A DNA stretch of 64,000 nt from Myxococcales bacterium (GCA_016793325.1 JAEUKI010000075.1:358266-422265), one strand, 5' to 3'. Positions 41,901 through 50,654 are shown, numbered from the stretch's first letter. Translations and numbers: made by a program. Notes: generated by a model not told the origin, from the sequence alone.

Positions 41901-44038
41901 TCGACGAAGCGCGCCGAGGCCCTGTACGGGTCTCTCAGCGTCCCCCACGACGCTGGCTCTTCGGGGGCCGGCAGATCGACGAGTCGCCCCGCGCGCACGA
42001 GGGCAGGGGCGCCGCCGTCACGCGTCACGAGGCTCGCGACCGTACCCGCGATCAACGTGTCCGACGCGCGCGAAAAGTCCATGCGCAGATCGCCGAGCCC
42101 GCGCGTGTCATCGTTGCCTCGAAGCTGCCCGAGAAGAAAGTCTGCTCCCGCTCTCGGGACAACCGAGACCATCGCGGCCAGGGCGCTCGACGAGCCAGGA
42201 TCGACGACGACTTGCTGGCCGGTCGCGCTCGAGATCGCGACGACGCTGCGCTGGCCGAGGTGGCTCCAGACCGCGGTCGTTCCCCCCAACGTCGGCGTGA
42301 AGAGCGGTCCGAACAGGGGCCTCGCGCGCACGAGGAGCAGCCCTCGCGCGTGCTCGGGGACGCGCAGCGCGATCTCGTTGGCTCCCGCCGGCGCGATCGC
42401 AGACACGATCGGGACGTGCGTCCCGCGGTCGTTGCTCACGAGCGCGACGTGCACTGGCGTCCGAGCCACCGACGCGACGCGGTTGAGAGTCACGTGGAGC
42501 TCGGCGCCGGGTTGCACGAGCGCTCCTTCGCGCACGCGCACGCGCAGGGTCCCGTCGGGCTCGATGGGCGCACACGCATTCAACGTTCCGCGCACGGCGC
42601 CCTCTTCGAACGAGAGCGCGAACCCCGTGGCCGTGGTTCCGCCGCAGGGATCCTGCGGTGCTTCGTCTTCTTCTGCCGGAGCTTCGACGTCGCCGTCGGG
42701 GTTGGCCACGGGTCTCGGCGCCGGTCGCCTTCGCGCGGCAGGCGCTGCGCCGAGCGTCACGTCGAGCGCTGCGACGCCGCTCGCGTCGGTCGTCCCACGC
42801 GCGCCTCGTCCGAAGCGCGGACCCGTGAGCGCGACGGTGACTCCTGCGCCAACGGCGCTCCCGTCCGCGCGCACGACGCGCGCGTAGATGCGACCGGGCA
42901 AGCCTTCGATGACCGAGCCTCCCTCGATCGACGCCGCGCCGAAGAGCCCGGCGCGCGCGATGCGAACGGACGTGTTCACCGACGCGTCGCCGATCCCGAC
43001 GCGCGACGCGCTCACCGAGACGCCGAGGTCCGTCGGAAACGCCCCGACCGAGAGCTCTGGCGCGACGAACTGAAACGACGCCGTTCCTCGCGCGTCCGTG
43101 CGCACCGTGGGCTCTTCGCTCTGCCTCGGCAGTCGTGGAATTCTCGGGGAGCGAACGACCGCGTCGGCCACCGGGCGTCCGTCCGCGGTGCGTACGCTCA
43201 CGATCATGCGCACGAGCTGCCTCGGCTCGACGATGGACTGCTCGGGCGCCGCGCGAACGATCAACGCCGGCGCGGTGTCGAACATCGTGTGCACCGCGTG
43301 CGCGGCGTTGCTCGCGTCGTGCTCGCTCGTGTGCTGCGCGCGGATCGTGAACGTGCTCAACGACGATCTCGGCAGCGAAAAGCCTTGCGAAACGACGCCT
43401 CGCGCGTCCGTTCGAAGCTCGTGCCTCGCGCCGACGGGGCGGTTGCGGTTGTCGACGAGCGTCACGACGACCGGCGCGTTGGCGATGGGCCGCCCTGTCG
43501 CCGTCGAGATCAGTCGCGCCCACGCGTTGACGCGGCCGCCGGGCTTCACGCGGTCACGGTCGCTGAAGAGCAAGAGCTGTCGACCCGCCTCGACCGAGAC
43601 GTCGAGGTCGAACTGCCTTCGGATGTTGCTCCGCGAGATCGCCTCGAACACGACGTGAAACGACGAGGGCGCGTCTTCGGGGATGTCGAAGCCGATCTGC
43701 GCGCGCCCGAAGGCGTCCGCGGTGGCCTCGGCCATCGCGCGCTCGCGAGAGAGCGTGCTCAACACGCGAACACGCGTCCCGGGAGCGACGCGAAGCGACG
43801 AGAGCCCCGTGACCTCGAAGACGCCGAGCTGCCACTGAACGTGCCCGCCTCGCACCGCGCGCGTCGGGCCTTCGATCGACATCTCGAGCCCCGAGACCGA
43901 GCCGCCTGTGATGCGCCGGACGAGCGTCTGCGCGTGCGAATTCGTGGGATTCGTGGGCGATGCGGGCGAGGCCAACACGGCGGCGCCGAGGGCGACGAAG
44001 AGCGATCGTCGCGAAGTGATCCATGGAGCGCGAGCCAT
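38981..44038 (-). CDS. Alpha-2-macroglobulin-like protein 2 (Tat-type signal)
   Basis: From ATG at 44038 the product is 1685 residues. The leader MARAPWITSRRSLFVALGAA has an SRRSLF twin-arginine motif. Macroglobulin-type beta-domains follow (GRQLLLFSDRDRVKPGGRVN, then AWARLISTATGRPIANAPVV). Near 860-900 an inserted segment, DGWGNRFELRAAPGG and ELVSGGPDERIGTGDDVRDP, resembles the calcium-loop end of type II secretion pseudopilins. An acidic Ser/Gly stretch (DGEYSDSESESGGDGGSAGP) at about 950-975 occupies the bait-like position. The central A2M domain, a helical region and a final receptor-binding-like beta-domain complete it. No CxEQ thioester is present. Its ATG overlaps the stop of paralogue 1. 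Confidence 0.85.
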   Translation of the reverse strand: MARAPWITSRRSLFVALGAAVLASPASPTNPTNSHAQTLVRRITGGSVSGLEMSIEGPTRAVRGGHVQWQLGVFEVTGLSSLRVAPGTRVRVLSTLSRERAMAEATADAFGRAQIGFDIPEDAPSSFHVVFEAISRSNIRRQFDLDVSVEAGRQLLLFSDRDRVKPGGRVNAWARLISTATGRPIANAPVVVTLVDNRNRPVGARHELRTDARGVVSQGFSLPRSSLSTFTIRAQHTSEHDASNAAHAVHTMFDTAPALIVRAAPEQSIVEPRQLVRMIVSVRTADGRPVADAVVRSPRIPRLPRQSEEPTVRTDARGTASFQFVAPELSVGAFPTDLGVSVSASRVGIGDASVNTSVRIARAGLFGAASIEGGSVIEGLPGRIYARVVRADGSAVGAGVTVALTGPRFGRGARGTTDASGVAALDVTLGAAPAARRRPAPRPVANPDGDVEAPAEEDEAPQDPCGGTTATGFALSFEEGAVRGTLNACAPIEPDGTLRVRVREGALVQPGAELHVTLNRVASVARTPVHVALVSNDRGTHVPIVSAIAPAGANEIALRVPEHARGLLLVRARPLFGPLFTPTLGGTTAVWSHLGQRSVVAISSATGQQVVVDPGSSSALAAMVSVVPRAGADFLLGQLRGNDDTRGLGDLRMDFSRASDTLIAGTVASLVTRDGGAPALVRAGRLVDLPAPEEPASWGTLRDPYRASARFVEGRLALIFQRIENHIATMVRTRRADVGQRNGARWEFNREIFDAILRSNSEDTTGGARNLGGAPMTIDDLRRLDASFTFDNVARRITRKRMFVLLVALRQFVNQHSLDLRWSWRGDPTVWLRQIAAAGEFSVEDSDGNTTTISPDDMVDGWGNRFELRAAPGGRSRFAFLAPVPGFELVSGGPDERIGTGDDVRDPFARVLPSGGAYARAVDEDGLIARLRGVELGRATIARLGGAFGDEFDGEYSDSESESGGDGGSAGPNWNALPSRAPDHNFALALVRGPYEADSILRPSVALTGATTIEARVDDEPRTWTAIVHAFGADGSSTYATRTFSAGTPVLISLPLSPRSDELRPPVPRVRVGEPIEVVATVTNLDANDHRYSVAVSGDGSVRATATNAITVGAGQSAEVPIIVDATSVGRGAVTVRVLDTNGALLRSTTAPVTSDFGGLALRDDVMGAARGEELSLHGSIPAGARGIVARLLISTPAGLADDPEFDRVRRTDPALIAWAYTLSGRAVPVALRDAVFAAQSPSGDVTGEATGRSINASPLLSTAAALVHWATADEEDTQAQSALSLSRAQFSSLNVALPDTDPVAGRVRAQAATLAALASGAAAPNESEGVDAVASFIATARESLRSIHTTHAAQPTVLARAAAALLLTDPTDARARQMYERAKPFIVDEGARGALVAAGEGRVRLEEVLAATAAMALAAQQRGELPLAQKLARGVAVRAHLAMRAGGEVAFWLLADAAFGVFGLEAPTRVRATVNGETRELALENGRATWSLGDAREASIALRAIGQDANGAALIARWEAVYDRPSAPRSEGPVSLAIQGDVGYAGERAALELTITGTSQTAATRVAVEIQLPAGSVLDGATLSQLRSSFSSLELRDGGLLRLVLPSITKDQNVTIPLALRWMLRGSVAGLSVVAYAEDRPTRMSVLPPRSFTLQARPPRETTTTAGATAPGATRAASAPSPGR

Positions 44039-47000
44039 CAGCGCACCTCCGAGAGAGCGGTCATGGGGCGAGCTCCGCGTTGGGGGCCTTCGATCCTGCG
44101 TTGTTGCGGCGAGCGTTCGTCGGGCCGCGCTGCTTCTTCGCCCTGGTCCGCGATCGTGAGCGCGCGGGGCGGGACGACGGTGACGCCGGCGTTGAGCTCG
44201 GCGCCCGAGTACGCGGCGACGCCGAGGCCGTTGAGCGTTCCGCTCACGCTCCAGCGAAGCGGGAGCGCGACGCGCAAGAAGCCTCCGGGCGGCAGCGGTC
44301 GGAGCCGTAGCGCGAGCGTTCGACCCGTGAGCAACGGCGGGGCCGCGAGCCTTCGCGACAGCGCGTCGCGCGTGTCTTGATCGAGCTCGGCGCCCGCGGG
44401 GACGTCCACCTCGACGAGCGCGTTCGGCAACACGCGAACGCTGCGATTTTGCACGCGGAGCACGAGCGCTGCGCGCGTGTCGCGCGGCCCTGGCTCGCCG
44501 TCGATCGTGACGGCGAGGGGGCCTCGCGGCACGGGCTGCACGCTCCACGGTCTTCCGTAGCGAGCCTCGGCTTGCGCGACGAGCACGGTCCCGCGCGGAA
44601 CATCGACGACGATCCTGTGTCGCCCCGCGCTCGAGAGCTCGCGCGCGAGGAGCACCGCGACGCCTTGCACGACGGGCAGCTCGAAGGCGCGTCCGTCGAG
44701 CGTCGCGCGGATCGTCGCGTTGGGGCCGTCGGGCATCGGCGTCGTCAGTTTGGCCGCGAGGGCGATCGCGACGCCGCGCGCGTTTTCGGGCCACGATTGC
44801 GCGTTGGGCGAGCGTCGCGCGAGCGCGCGAACGATGCGAAACGCCCCCGCGCGGTCGCCGCTCGTGAGCAGCGCGAGACCGTACGCCGCGAGCGCCTCGA
44901 CGCGCTCTCCGCGATCGCGCGGATCGGGCAAGAAGAACCCGCCAGACGTCTCGAAGTCCGCGAGCCCGCTCTCTCCGCCGAACGAGTCCTCTTCGCCGCG
45001 CGCCGCGCGCCGCAAGAACTCGCGCAGCCGCGAGCTGCCCGCGCCGCCTCCGAGCGCCAGCGCGAGCGATGCCCGCGCGTACACGCTCGGCTCCGCTGTC
45101 GAGGGCAGCTCGTTTTCGACGATCACGCGCGCGCGATCGACCGCTTCGGTGAGCAGTTGTTCGAGCGCGGGTCGCCGCTGCTTCTGCGCCCACGCGACAG
45201 AGAGCCCGGTCAGCAGTTGAATGGACGGCTCGGTGCCGATGAACGTGCTGCCCGAGGCCACGTCGCCCGCGCGCCGCATGCGCCGCGAGCGCTCGAAGCC
45301 CTCTTGCCTGCGGCCGAGGTTCTCGATCGCCGCGCGAATGAACGCGTCGTTGATGGTCGCGTCGAGCCAGAGCGACGAGATCGCGCGCGCCGCGCGGCCA
45401 GGGTCCCAGCTCTGCATCGCTTGTCCCTGCATCGCCGCGGCGCTCGGGCGGGCGCCGTTGACCGACGGCAGCTCGCTCATCATCGCGAGCGTCCACGCGG
45501 GCCACGTCGGGTCGCTCGCGCGGCCAGCCCAGTCGCGCGCGTCGCCGAAGAGCGCGTCGCCGCGAGAGATTCGCAGGACGCCCTGCGCGCGATAGGTCGC
45601 GTCCGCGGGGACCTCGAGGGTGAGCTCTGCTTTTCCGTCGGCGAGCGCCTCGATCGCTGCGCGCACGGGGCGCGCGGCGGCGAGGACCTCCATCGGCCTT
45701 CGCGCGGCGTCGAGCGCCGCTCCCGACGCGGCGTCCACAGCGCGGATCACGAGCGCTCCGCTCCCAGCGCGGGTCGTGCGAACGCTCACGATCACCTCGC
45801 GCGCGTCGTTGCCGGGAACCTCGACCTCACCCTGCGCGTCTCCTTCGAGCTGGAGCTGCCCTTCGGCGCTCACTTGAACGCGCGCACGGATGGGATTGCG
45901 TGTGCGATTTTGCACGCGAAGCGGGAGTCGCAGCACGTCCCCCACCGACGCGAAGGGCGGCACTGGCGCGTCGACGACGGCGTCTTGATCGACGCGGAGC
46001 TCGATGCGCTCGGACGTGGTCCATCCGTCCGCGCTCCACGCGATCGCTTCGACGCGATACGTGGTGAGCGCGTCCGCCATCGGCAGATCGATCACGGTCG
46101 TCCCCGACGATTCGAGCGCTCGTTCTGCGAGAAACCGCAGCGTCGCGGGAAACCTCTCGCGCACGAGGTCGCTCGTTCCCGACGCGCGCCGGCCGTAGCC
46201 CGTCGACACGATCGGCACGCCAGTGGAGCGACTCGTGATGCCCGCGCCGCGCCCGTAGCCGTAGCCGCTCCCGGTGCCGCTCCCGTGCCCGATGCTCCCC
46301 ATGCCGACGCCGCCGCCGCCGCGACCGGTGCCCGACATGCCGAGGCCGCCGAAGCCGAACGCATCTCCGATCGCGTCCTGTTCGAGGGCCCCGGCGCGCG
46401 CGGGCGCCGCAGTCGCGAGCGACTCGCTCTCGCGGGCGGAGATCACGTCGCCCGTGCTCTCTTCGTTGGCCGCGTCCGCGATGCGCCCGTACGCGGCCAT
46501 CACGCGCGTGAGCACTTCTTGGCCTGGGTCGAGCGCCGCGAGCGCGTCCATGAGCGTGTCCTCGCCGCTCGAGACCGCGTACACGGTTCCGCGTGGGATC
46601 GCGCGCTCGAACGGGCTCTTCACGTCGTCTGCGGTTCCGACGGCGCGATCGGGGCCGGGAGAGACGAGCTCCCAGCCGCTCGCGCGCGTGTGGATCGCGA
46701 TCGACTCGGTCCCTGGCGTCACGCGACGGAGCGTGAAGTTCCCTCCCCACGGGTCGCGCAGCGCGAAGGTGTTGCTCCCCGCGATGCGCGAGAGCCAGCG
46801 CTCTTGGGGCTCGGTGCGCGCGGCGCGGGACGACTCCGCGAAATTCGCCACCTGGCCGAGCAGCGAGACGAGCTTTCGTCGCGCGATCCTCCTCGCGACG
46901 CGGTCGAAGCTAAACGACGGGTCCGCGGCTTGGAGCATCGCCACGGTGATCTCGTCGCCGCCGAGCGTCGAGGCCGCCTCGCGCTCGAGCGTCTCTCGGC

Positions 47001-49245
47001 GGATGAGCGTGTGAACGATCGCAGGGTCGAACGCGCGCCCCGACGCAGCGATGATCCCTCGTCGCTCGCCGTTGTTCGTCGCCTCGCTCACGGCCGTCTC
47101 GATCGCGCTCATGATGGGCCCGATCCCGCGGCGCACGAGCTCGTCGCGCAACACGAACGGGTCTCGAAGGTCACCCTGGCGCGTCTCGTCCTCTTCGCTC
47201 TCTTCGTCTTGCGCTCCTTCGGGCGCGACCAGCGGCGCCGCGCGCTGCGGCGCGGTGTCCACGGTCATCATCGACGCGAGCGCGCTTCGCACGAGCCGAT
47301 CGTTGTCGGGCGTCGCGGGGTTGGCGACCGCCCGCTCGACCGCGCCCGCGAGCCACTCGAGCGACCAATTGCGCTCGCCTCCGTGCGCCGCGAGGTCGCG
47401 CGCGACGAACGCGATGTGCGCGCCCTCGAGGCCCGCGGGCGTTCGGACGGTGATCCGCGCGTTTTCGCGCACGTGATAGAGGTCTTTGTCCGCCGAGAGC
47501 GCGAGCGCAAACGAGCGCGCGGGCCGCACGAGGACGGCGTCGGTGGCCCCCGTTCCCTCGGCGAACCCGTCGCCGCCGATGGGTCTGGCGCGGACGTACA
47601 GCGGCCCGACGTAGTCCCGCGGGAGCGTGATCGAGACGCGGTTTTCGCCCGCGGCGGCGATGGTCGACGCGAGCACCGCCTGCGCGGTCTGCTGCGGCGC
47701 GGTGTGCATCAGGTCGATCGCGACCGCGCGCCCTTGCGCGGGAGGGCCTCGGTCGACGGCGACCTCGACGCGCGCCCCTGCGTTGGCGGTCGGAGCGAGC
47801 ACGCGAGGCGAGACGATCGCGGTCGTTGAAGCACGCACACACAATCGAGACGCGAGGGGAATCTCGCTCTCGACAGTGACATCGAAGCTCGTCGCCGTGT
47901 TGCCTTCGCACGGGCCCGAGTCGTGTCGCGCCGCCGCGTTGCGCGGGAGCCTCGTGGGGACCGCGGCGATCCCGTGTCGGTCCGTGGTCACGCGCACGCG
48001 CCCGTTGGCGATCGCCGGGCCAACGACGGTGATCCCGATGTTCGCGGGCGCGGGCTCCCCCGTCGGCGTCGTCAGCGTGAGGTACACCGTCCCGGGAACC
48101 TCGGGTACGAGCGCGCCGTTCGCCACGACGCTCTCGAGCTCGAACGGGATGCGCGCCATCGTAAACGTCGAGCTCGCGCCGATCGTCCCGTACGCCGGGT
48201 GGTTGACCCGCGCAAAGAGGCTCACGCGAGCGATCGGGTCCGAGAGGTACGCGGGCGCTGCGATCGAGAAGGTCGCCATGCCCTCGCGATCGGTGCGGAG
48301 CGTGGCCGCCGTGCGGTCGTTCATCTGGAGCACGACGGTGGCGTTGGAGACCGGCGTCCCCGAGGGCGTGCTCACGGCCACGCGACCTGTGACCTGCGCG
48401 CTCGGGCTCACGACGCGCTGGTCGATCGTGAGCGTCGCGAACACGCGTTCGACCGTGCGGCGACCCACGCGCACCGCGGTGGCCGTTCGCTGCCCGTCGA
48501 TCACCGCGACGACAGGAACGCTCCCGTCCGGCGCGCTCGACGGGATCGCCACGCTCACCGACGCGACGCCCGCGTCCGACGTTGTTCCTCGCGATTGTCC
48601 CAACCGTGACGCGCCGGACTCGCCGCCGACGATCCACTGGACGGGCTTTCCGCGGACCGGCGCAGAGGACGCGGCGTCCACCACGCGAAGCCACCCGTGA
48701 ATCGTCTCGCCCGGCTCGTAGAGCTGTCGATCCGTGAGCAGCTCGTAGCGGGCCGCCGGCGTAAACGTCACGCTGTAGCGCCACGAGCGCTCGACGCGAC
48801 CGTCCTTCACGACGACTTCGATCTCGCTTCGGCGGGGGTTGAGGTTCAGCGAGAAGCGTCCGTTGTCGCCCGCGGTGGCCTCTGCGAGCGGCTGGTCGCT
48901 GCGCTCGCTGCGCTCGTTGAGCTCGTACACGATGACGCGCGCTCGCGCGAAGGGCCGGAGCGTCGCGAGCCCGCGCACTTCGTACGCGGTTCCGCGCAGG
49001 ACGAAGGGGCGGCCGACTTGGGTGGCGAGCGTCCCGTGCAGCTCGAGCTCGAAGCCCGTTCGTCGATCGACCCCGCCCGTGGGCGCTCGATCACGCACGC
49101 CCTCGGGATCTTCGTCGCTGCTGGCGCTCTCTCCGTCGGGCTCCTCGGGCGGCGGTCGTCCCGGCCGTCGCTGAGCGTACGCAGGGGGCATCAACGTCGC
49201 GTTGGCGAAGGCCAGCAACGTGAACAGCGCGATGGGGCGCTTCAT
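44038..49245 (-). CDS. Alpha-2-macroglobulin-like protein 1 (Sec-type signal)
   Basis: From ATG at 49245 the product is 1735 residues with a Sec signal (MKRPIALFTLLAFANATLMP, then PAYA). The MG-type beta-domains include RYELLTDRQLYEPGETIHGW, the usual start of the MG2-like domain. Near 828-865 lies the pseudopilin-like insertion (DPWGGNFTLRRVTPG, WELVSPGPDRAVGTADDVKS). Residues 952-1000 are glycine-rich (FGFGGLGMSGTGRGGGGVGM and onward), in the place of a bait region. The A2M domain starts at RERFPATLRFLAERAL, with a helical toroid-like region and a C-terminal beta-domain ending VVPPRALTI. No thioester motif is seen, as in E. coli YfaS rather than YfhM. It heads the four-gene unit. Confidence 0.86.
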   Translation of the reverse strand: MKRPIALFTLLAFANATLMPPAYAQRRPGRPPPEEPDGESASSDEDPEGVRDRAPTGGVDRRTGFELELHGTLATQVGRPFVLRGTAYEVRGLATLRPFARARVIVYELNERSERSDQPLAEATAGDNGRFSLNLNPRRSEIEVVVKDGRVERSWRYSVTFTPAARYELLTDRQLYEPGETIHGWLRVVDAASSAPVRGKPVQWIVGGESGASRLGQSRGTTSDAGVASVSVAIPSSAPDGSVPVVAVIDGQRTATAVRVGRRTVERVFATLTIDQRVVSPSAQVTGRVAVSTPSGTPVSNATVVLQMNDRTAATLRTDREGMATFSIAAPAYLSDPIARVSLFARVNHPAYGTIGASSTFTMARIPFELESVVANGALVPEVPGTVYLTLTTPTGEPAPANIGITVVGPAIANGRVRVTTDRHGIAAVPTRLPRNAAARHDSGPCEGNTATSFDVTVESEIPLASRLCVRASTTAIVSPRVLAPTANAGARVEVAVDRGPPAQGRAVAIDLMHTAPQQTAQAVLASTIAAAGENRVSITLPRDYVGPLYVRARPIGGDGFAEGTGATDAVLVRPARSFALALSADKDLYHVRENARITVRTPAGLEGAHIAFVARDLAAHGGERNWSLEWLAGAVERAVANPATPDNDRLVRSALASMMTVDTAPQRAAPLVAPEGAQDEESEEDETRQGDLRDPFVLRDELVRRGIGPIMSAIETAVSEATNNGERRGIIAASGRAFDPAIVHTLIRRETLEREAASTLGGDEITVAMLQAADPSFSFDRVARRIARRKLVSLLGQVANFAESSRAARTEPQERWLSRIAGSNTFALRDPWGGNFTLRRVTPGTESIAIHTRASGWELVSPGPDRAVGTADDVKSPFERAIPRGTVYAVSSGEDTLMDALAALDPGQEVLTRVMAAYGRIADAANEESTGDVISARESESLATAAPARAGALEQDAIGDAFGFGGLGMSGTGRGGGGVGMGSIGHGSGTGSGYGYGRGAGITSRSTGVPIVSTGYGRRASGTSDLVRERFPATLRFLAERALESSGTTVIDLPMADALTTYRVEAIAWSADGWTTSERIELRVDQDAVVDAPVPPFASVGDVLRLPLRVQNRTRNPIRARVQVSAEGQLQLEGDAQGEVEVPGNDAREVIVSVRTTRAGSGALVIRAVDAASGAALDAARRPMEVLAAARPVRAAIEALADGKAELTLEVPADATYRAQGVLRISRGDALFGDARDWAGRASDPTWPAWTLAMMSELPSVNGARPSAAAMQGQAMQSWDPGRAARAISSLWLDATINDAFIRAAIENLGRRQEGFERSRRMRRAGDVASGSTFIGTEPSIQLLTGLSVAWAQKQRRPALEQLLTEAVDRARVIVENELPSTAEPSVYARASLALALGGGAGSSRLREFLRRAARGEEDSFGGESGLADFETSGGFFLPDPRDRGERVEALAAYGLALLTSGDRAGAFRIVRALARRSPNAQSWPENARGVAIALAAKLTTPMPDGPNATIRATLDGRAFELPVVQGVAVLLARELSSAGRHRIVVDVPRGTVLVAQAEARYGRPWSVQPVPRGPLAVTIDGEPGPRDTRAALVLRVQNRSVRVLPNALVEVDVPAGAELDQDTRDALSRRLAAPPLLTGRTLALRLRPLPPGGFLRVALPLRWSVSGTLNGLGVAAYSGAELNAGVTVVPPRALTIADQGEEAARPDERSPQQRRIEGPQRGARPMTALSEVR

Positions 49246-49394
49246 CCGAGGTGTGTGCAACGGTCGCTCTCTCCGGTCGGGAGGATGCACGCAGTGGCGT
49301 GCTCCTTGGCAGAGGGAATCTGACGCCCGAGGGGACAATAAGTTCCACGACGAGGCGATTGGAGGCGGCGAAGCGAGCGCATTGGAGCCGAGCA

Positions 49395-49474
49395 GCGCAT
49401 GCACTCGTTGCATGCGCTCGCCGCTGGCGCTCGGCTCGTATTGCACTCGTTGCATGCGCTCGCCGCTGGCGCTC
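49395..49474. repeat. Two 42-bp tandem units with a 9-bp hairpin
   Basis: A 32-bp sequence (GCACTCGTTGCATGCGCTCG followed by CCGCTGGCGCTC) occurs at 49401-49432 and 49443-49474, a 42-bp period. The first copy is extended by GCGCATGCA-CTCGT-TGCATGCGC (49395-49417), a perfect 9-bp stem. It lies in the 319-nt divergent region between the macroglobulin operon and the gene at 49565, which holds no gene otherwise. Confidence 0.8.
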
Positions 49475-49546
49475 CGTCGCCCTCCGGCCGTGAGGCTCCG
49501 GCGCACCCGCAATCCCTTGGTGCCCTTCTCGCCCGCGTCGCCTCGC

Positions 49547-49555
49547 TGGTACCCT
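49547..49555 (+). promoter_or_regulatory. Putative extended -10, TGGTACCCT
   Basis: TGG-TACCCT ends 9 nt before the ATG at 49565, the same layout as at 21768 and 50638. No Shine-Dalgarno is visible in the gap. Confidence 0.4.
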
Positions 49556-49564
49556 GTCCGCACT

Positions 49565-50374
49565 ATGGATATTCGCTCACTGACGAACGACGCACTCAAG
49601 GAGATCATCCACAGCTTGCTCGACAAGGGGGACGCGCGATCGATCATTGATCGCCACCCGTTGTTGGCTGCCAATGTTCCGATGCTCACTCGCGCGCGCG
49701 GCGCGTTTGCGGCGCTCGCGAAGAGCGCCGTGAGCAGCGACCCGAAGCTCGACGCGCAGCTCGCGAGCAACAGCGAGGCGATCGACAGCGCAGACGGCGA
49801 GTTCGATCACGCGGCCCGCGCGGGGCACGGGCTGCTCACGACAGTGGCAGAGGTCGTCGAAGACGAGGTCCTCGCCAAGCGCGTCATCGAAGTGCGCGAC
49901 GCGCTCTACCCACGCGGGCTCGTGATCGTGAACCTCTCGGCAGCGGAGTCGTCAGGCACCGCGCGCTCGCTCGAAGAGACGCTCTCGACGCTCGACAGCG
50001 AGTCCGAGGCGCTGCTCGGCAAGATCAAGCTCGAGGTCGATGGCGAGAAGTTCACCGCGCTGTCGCTCGCCAAGGCGCAGATCGCCGCGGGCCGTAAGCT
50101 CGGAAAGCTCGCCGCGAAACGCGAGGGTCTTCTCGCGCAGAAGGACGCGGCGGGCGAGCCCGACGAGCGCGAAGACGGACCCGCGTTCGCGCGCTACACC
50201 GCGGCGCGCAACGTGATCGTCAAAGCCGTCATCGACTTTCGCAACGACGTCGATCGCGCCGATGGGTTGAGCGATGCGGACAAGGGCGCGCTCGTGGGGA
50301 CCATCGAGCGACTCGCGAAGGCCAAGAGCGCAGCGAAGAAGGCCGCGGCGAAGCCCGAAGCGCCCAAGGGATGA
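49565..50374 (+). CDS. Unknown cytoplasmic helical protein
   Basis: From ATG at 49565 (MDIRSLTNDALKEIIHSLLD) the product is 269 residues. It is almost entirely helical and charged, with no signal peptide or membrane span. The middle carries DALYPRGLVIVNLSAAESSG and KIKLEVDGEKFTALSLAKAQ, and the end is a lysine/alanine tail (AKSAAKKAAAKPEAPKG) as in nucleic-acid-associated or histone-H1-like tails. There is no recognised domain. The longer open frame from 49202 is rejected because it runs through the tandem repeat and an Arg-rich segment. The TGGTACCCT just upstream suggests a near-leaderless transcript. Confidence 0.7.
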   Translation: MDIRSLTNDALKEIIHSLLDKGDARSIIDRHPLLAANVPMLTRARGAFAALAKSAVSSDPKLDAQLASNSEAIDSADGEFDHAARAGHGLLTTVAEVVEDEVLAKRVIEVRDALYPRGLVIVNLSAAESSGTARSLEETLSTLDSESEALLGKIKLEVDGEKFTALSLAKAQIAAGRKLGKLAAKREGLLAQKDAAGEPDEREDGPAFARYTAARNVIVKAVIDFRNDVDRADGLSDADKGALVGTIERLAKAKSAAKKAAAKPEAPKG

Positions 50375-50394
50375 CCGCGCGACGAATTCTTCAA

Positions 50395-50559
50395 TGAAAT
50401 GGACCCTACGAGGGTGGTTTCGCGGAACTGGGGTTCCGTGAAAAGGGCCTCGAAGGGGTGGGTGGTGCGGAACCGGGGTTCCGTGAAATGGACCCCGTGA
50501 GGGTGGTTTCGTGGAACGGGCCTTCGTGAAAGGGACCTCGAAGGGGTGGTGTGCATGGG
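50395..50559. repeat. Tandem ~44-bp repeat array, ABAB order
   Basis: Units start at 50395, 50439, 50484 and 50527 (44, 45, 43 and ~33 nt), each beginning TGAAA(A/T/G)(G)GG. Units 1 and 3 share GGACCC..GAGGGTGGTTTCG; units 2 and 4 share CCTCGAAGGGGTGG. Units 1 and 2 end in CGGAAC-NGGG-GTTCCG, a 6-bp stem with a tetraloop. The array fills most of the 280-nt gap before the Uma2 gene. It is not coding and has no CRISPR-like unique spacers. Confidence 0.8.
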
Positions 50560-50637
50560 ATCAACCGTTGCGCAGCGGTCCGCGTCGGAGCGGGCGCTCG
50601 TCGATCCGCACAACCAAGCGATCCACCATCCACGCAG

Positions 50638-50646
50638 TGCTACCCT
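50638..50646 (+). promoter_or_regulatory. Putative extended -10, TGCTACCCT
   Basis: TGC-TACCCT ends 8 nt before the ATG at 50655; it differs by one base from the element at 21768-21776. Confidence 0.4.
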
Positions 50647-50654
50647 TCACGACG

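Noticed and set aside
38981..49245. Thioester-containing alpha-2-macroglobulins
   Set aside because: No C-x-E-Q motif occurs in either protein, so covalent trapping is unlikely.
50395..50559. CRISPR array
   Set aside because: The units are contiguous with no unique spacers and unequal lengths, and no cas genes are nearby.
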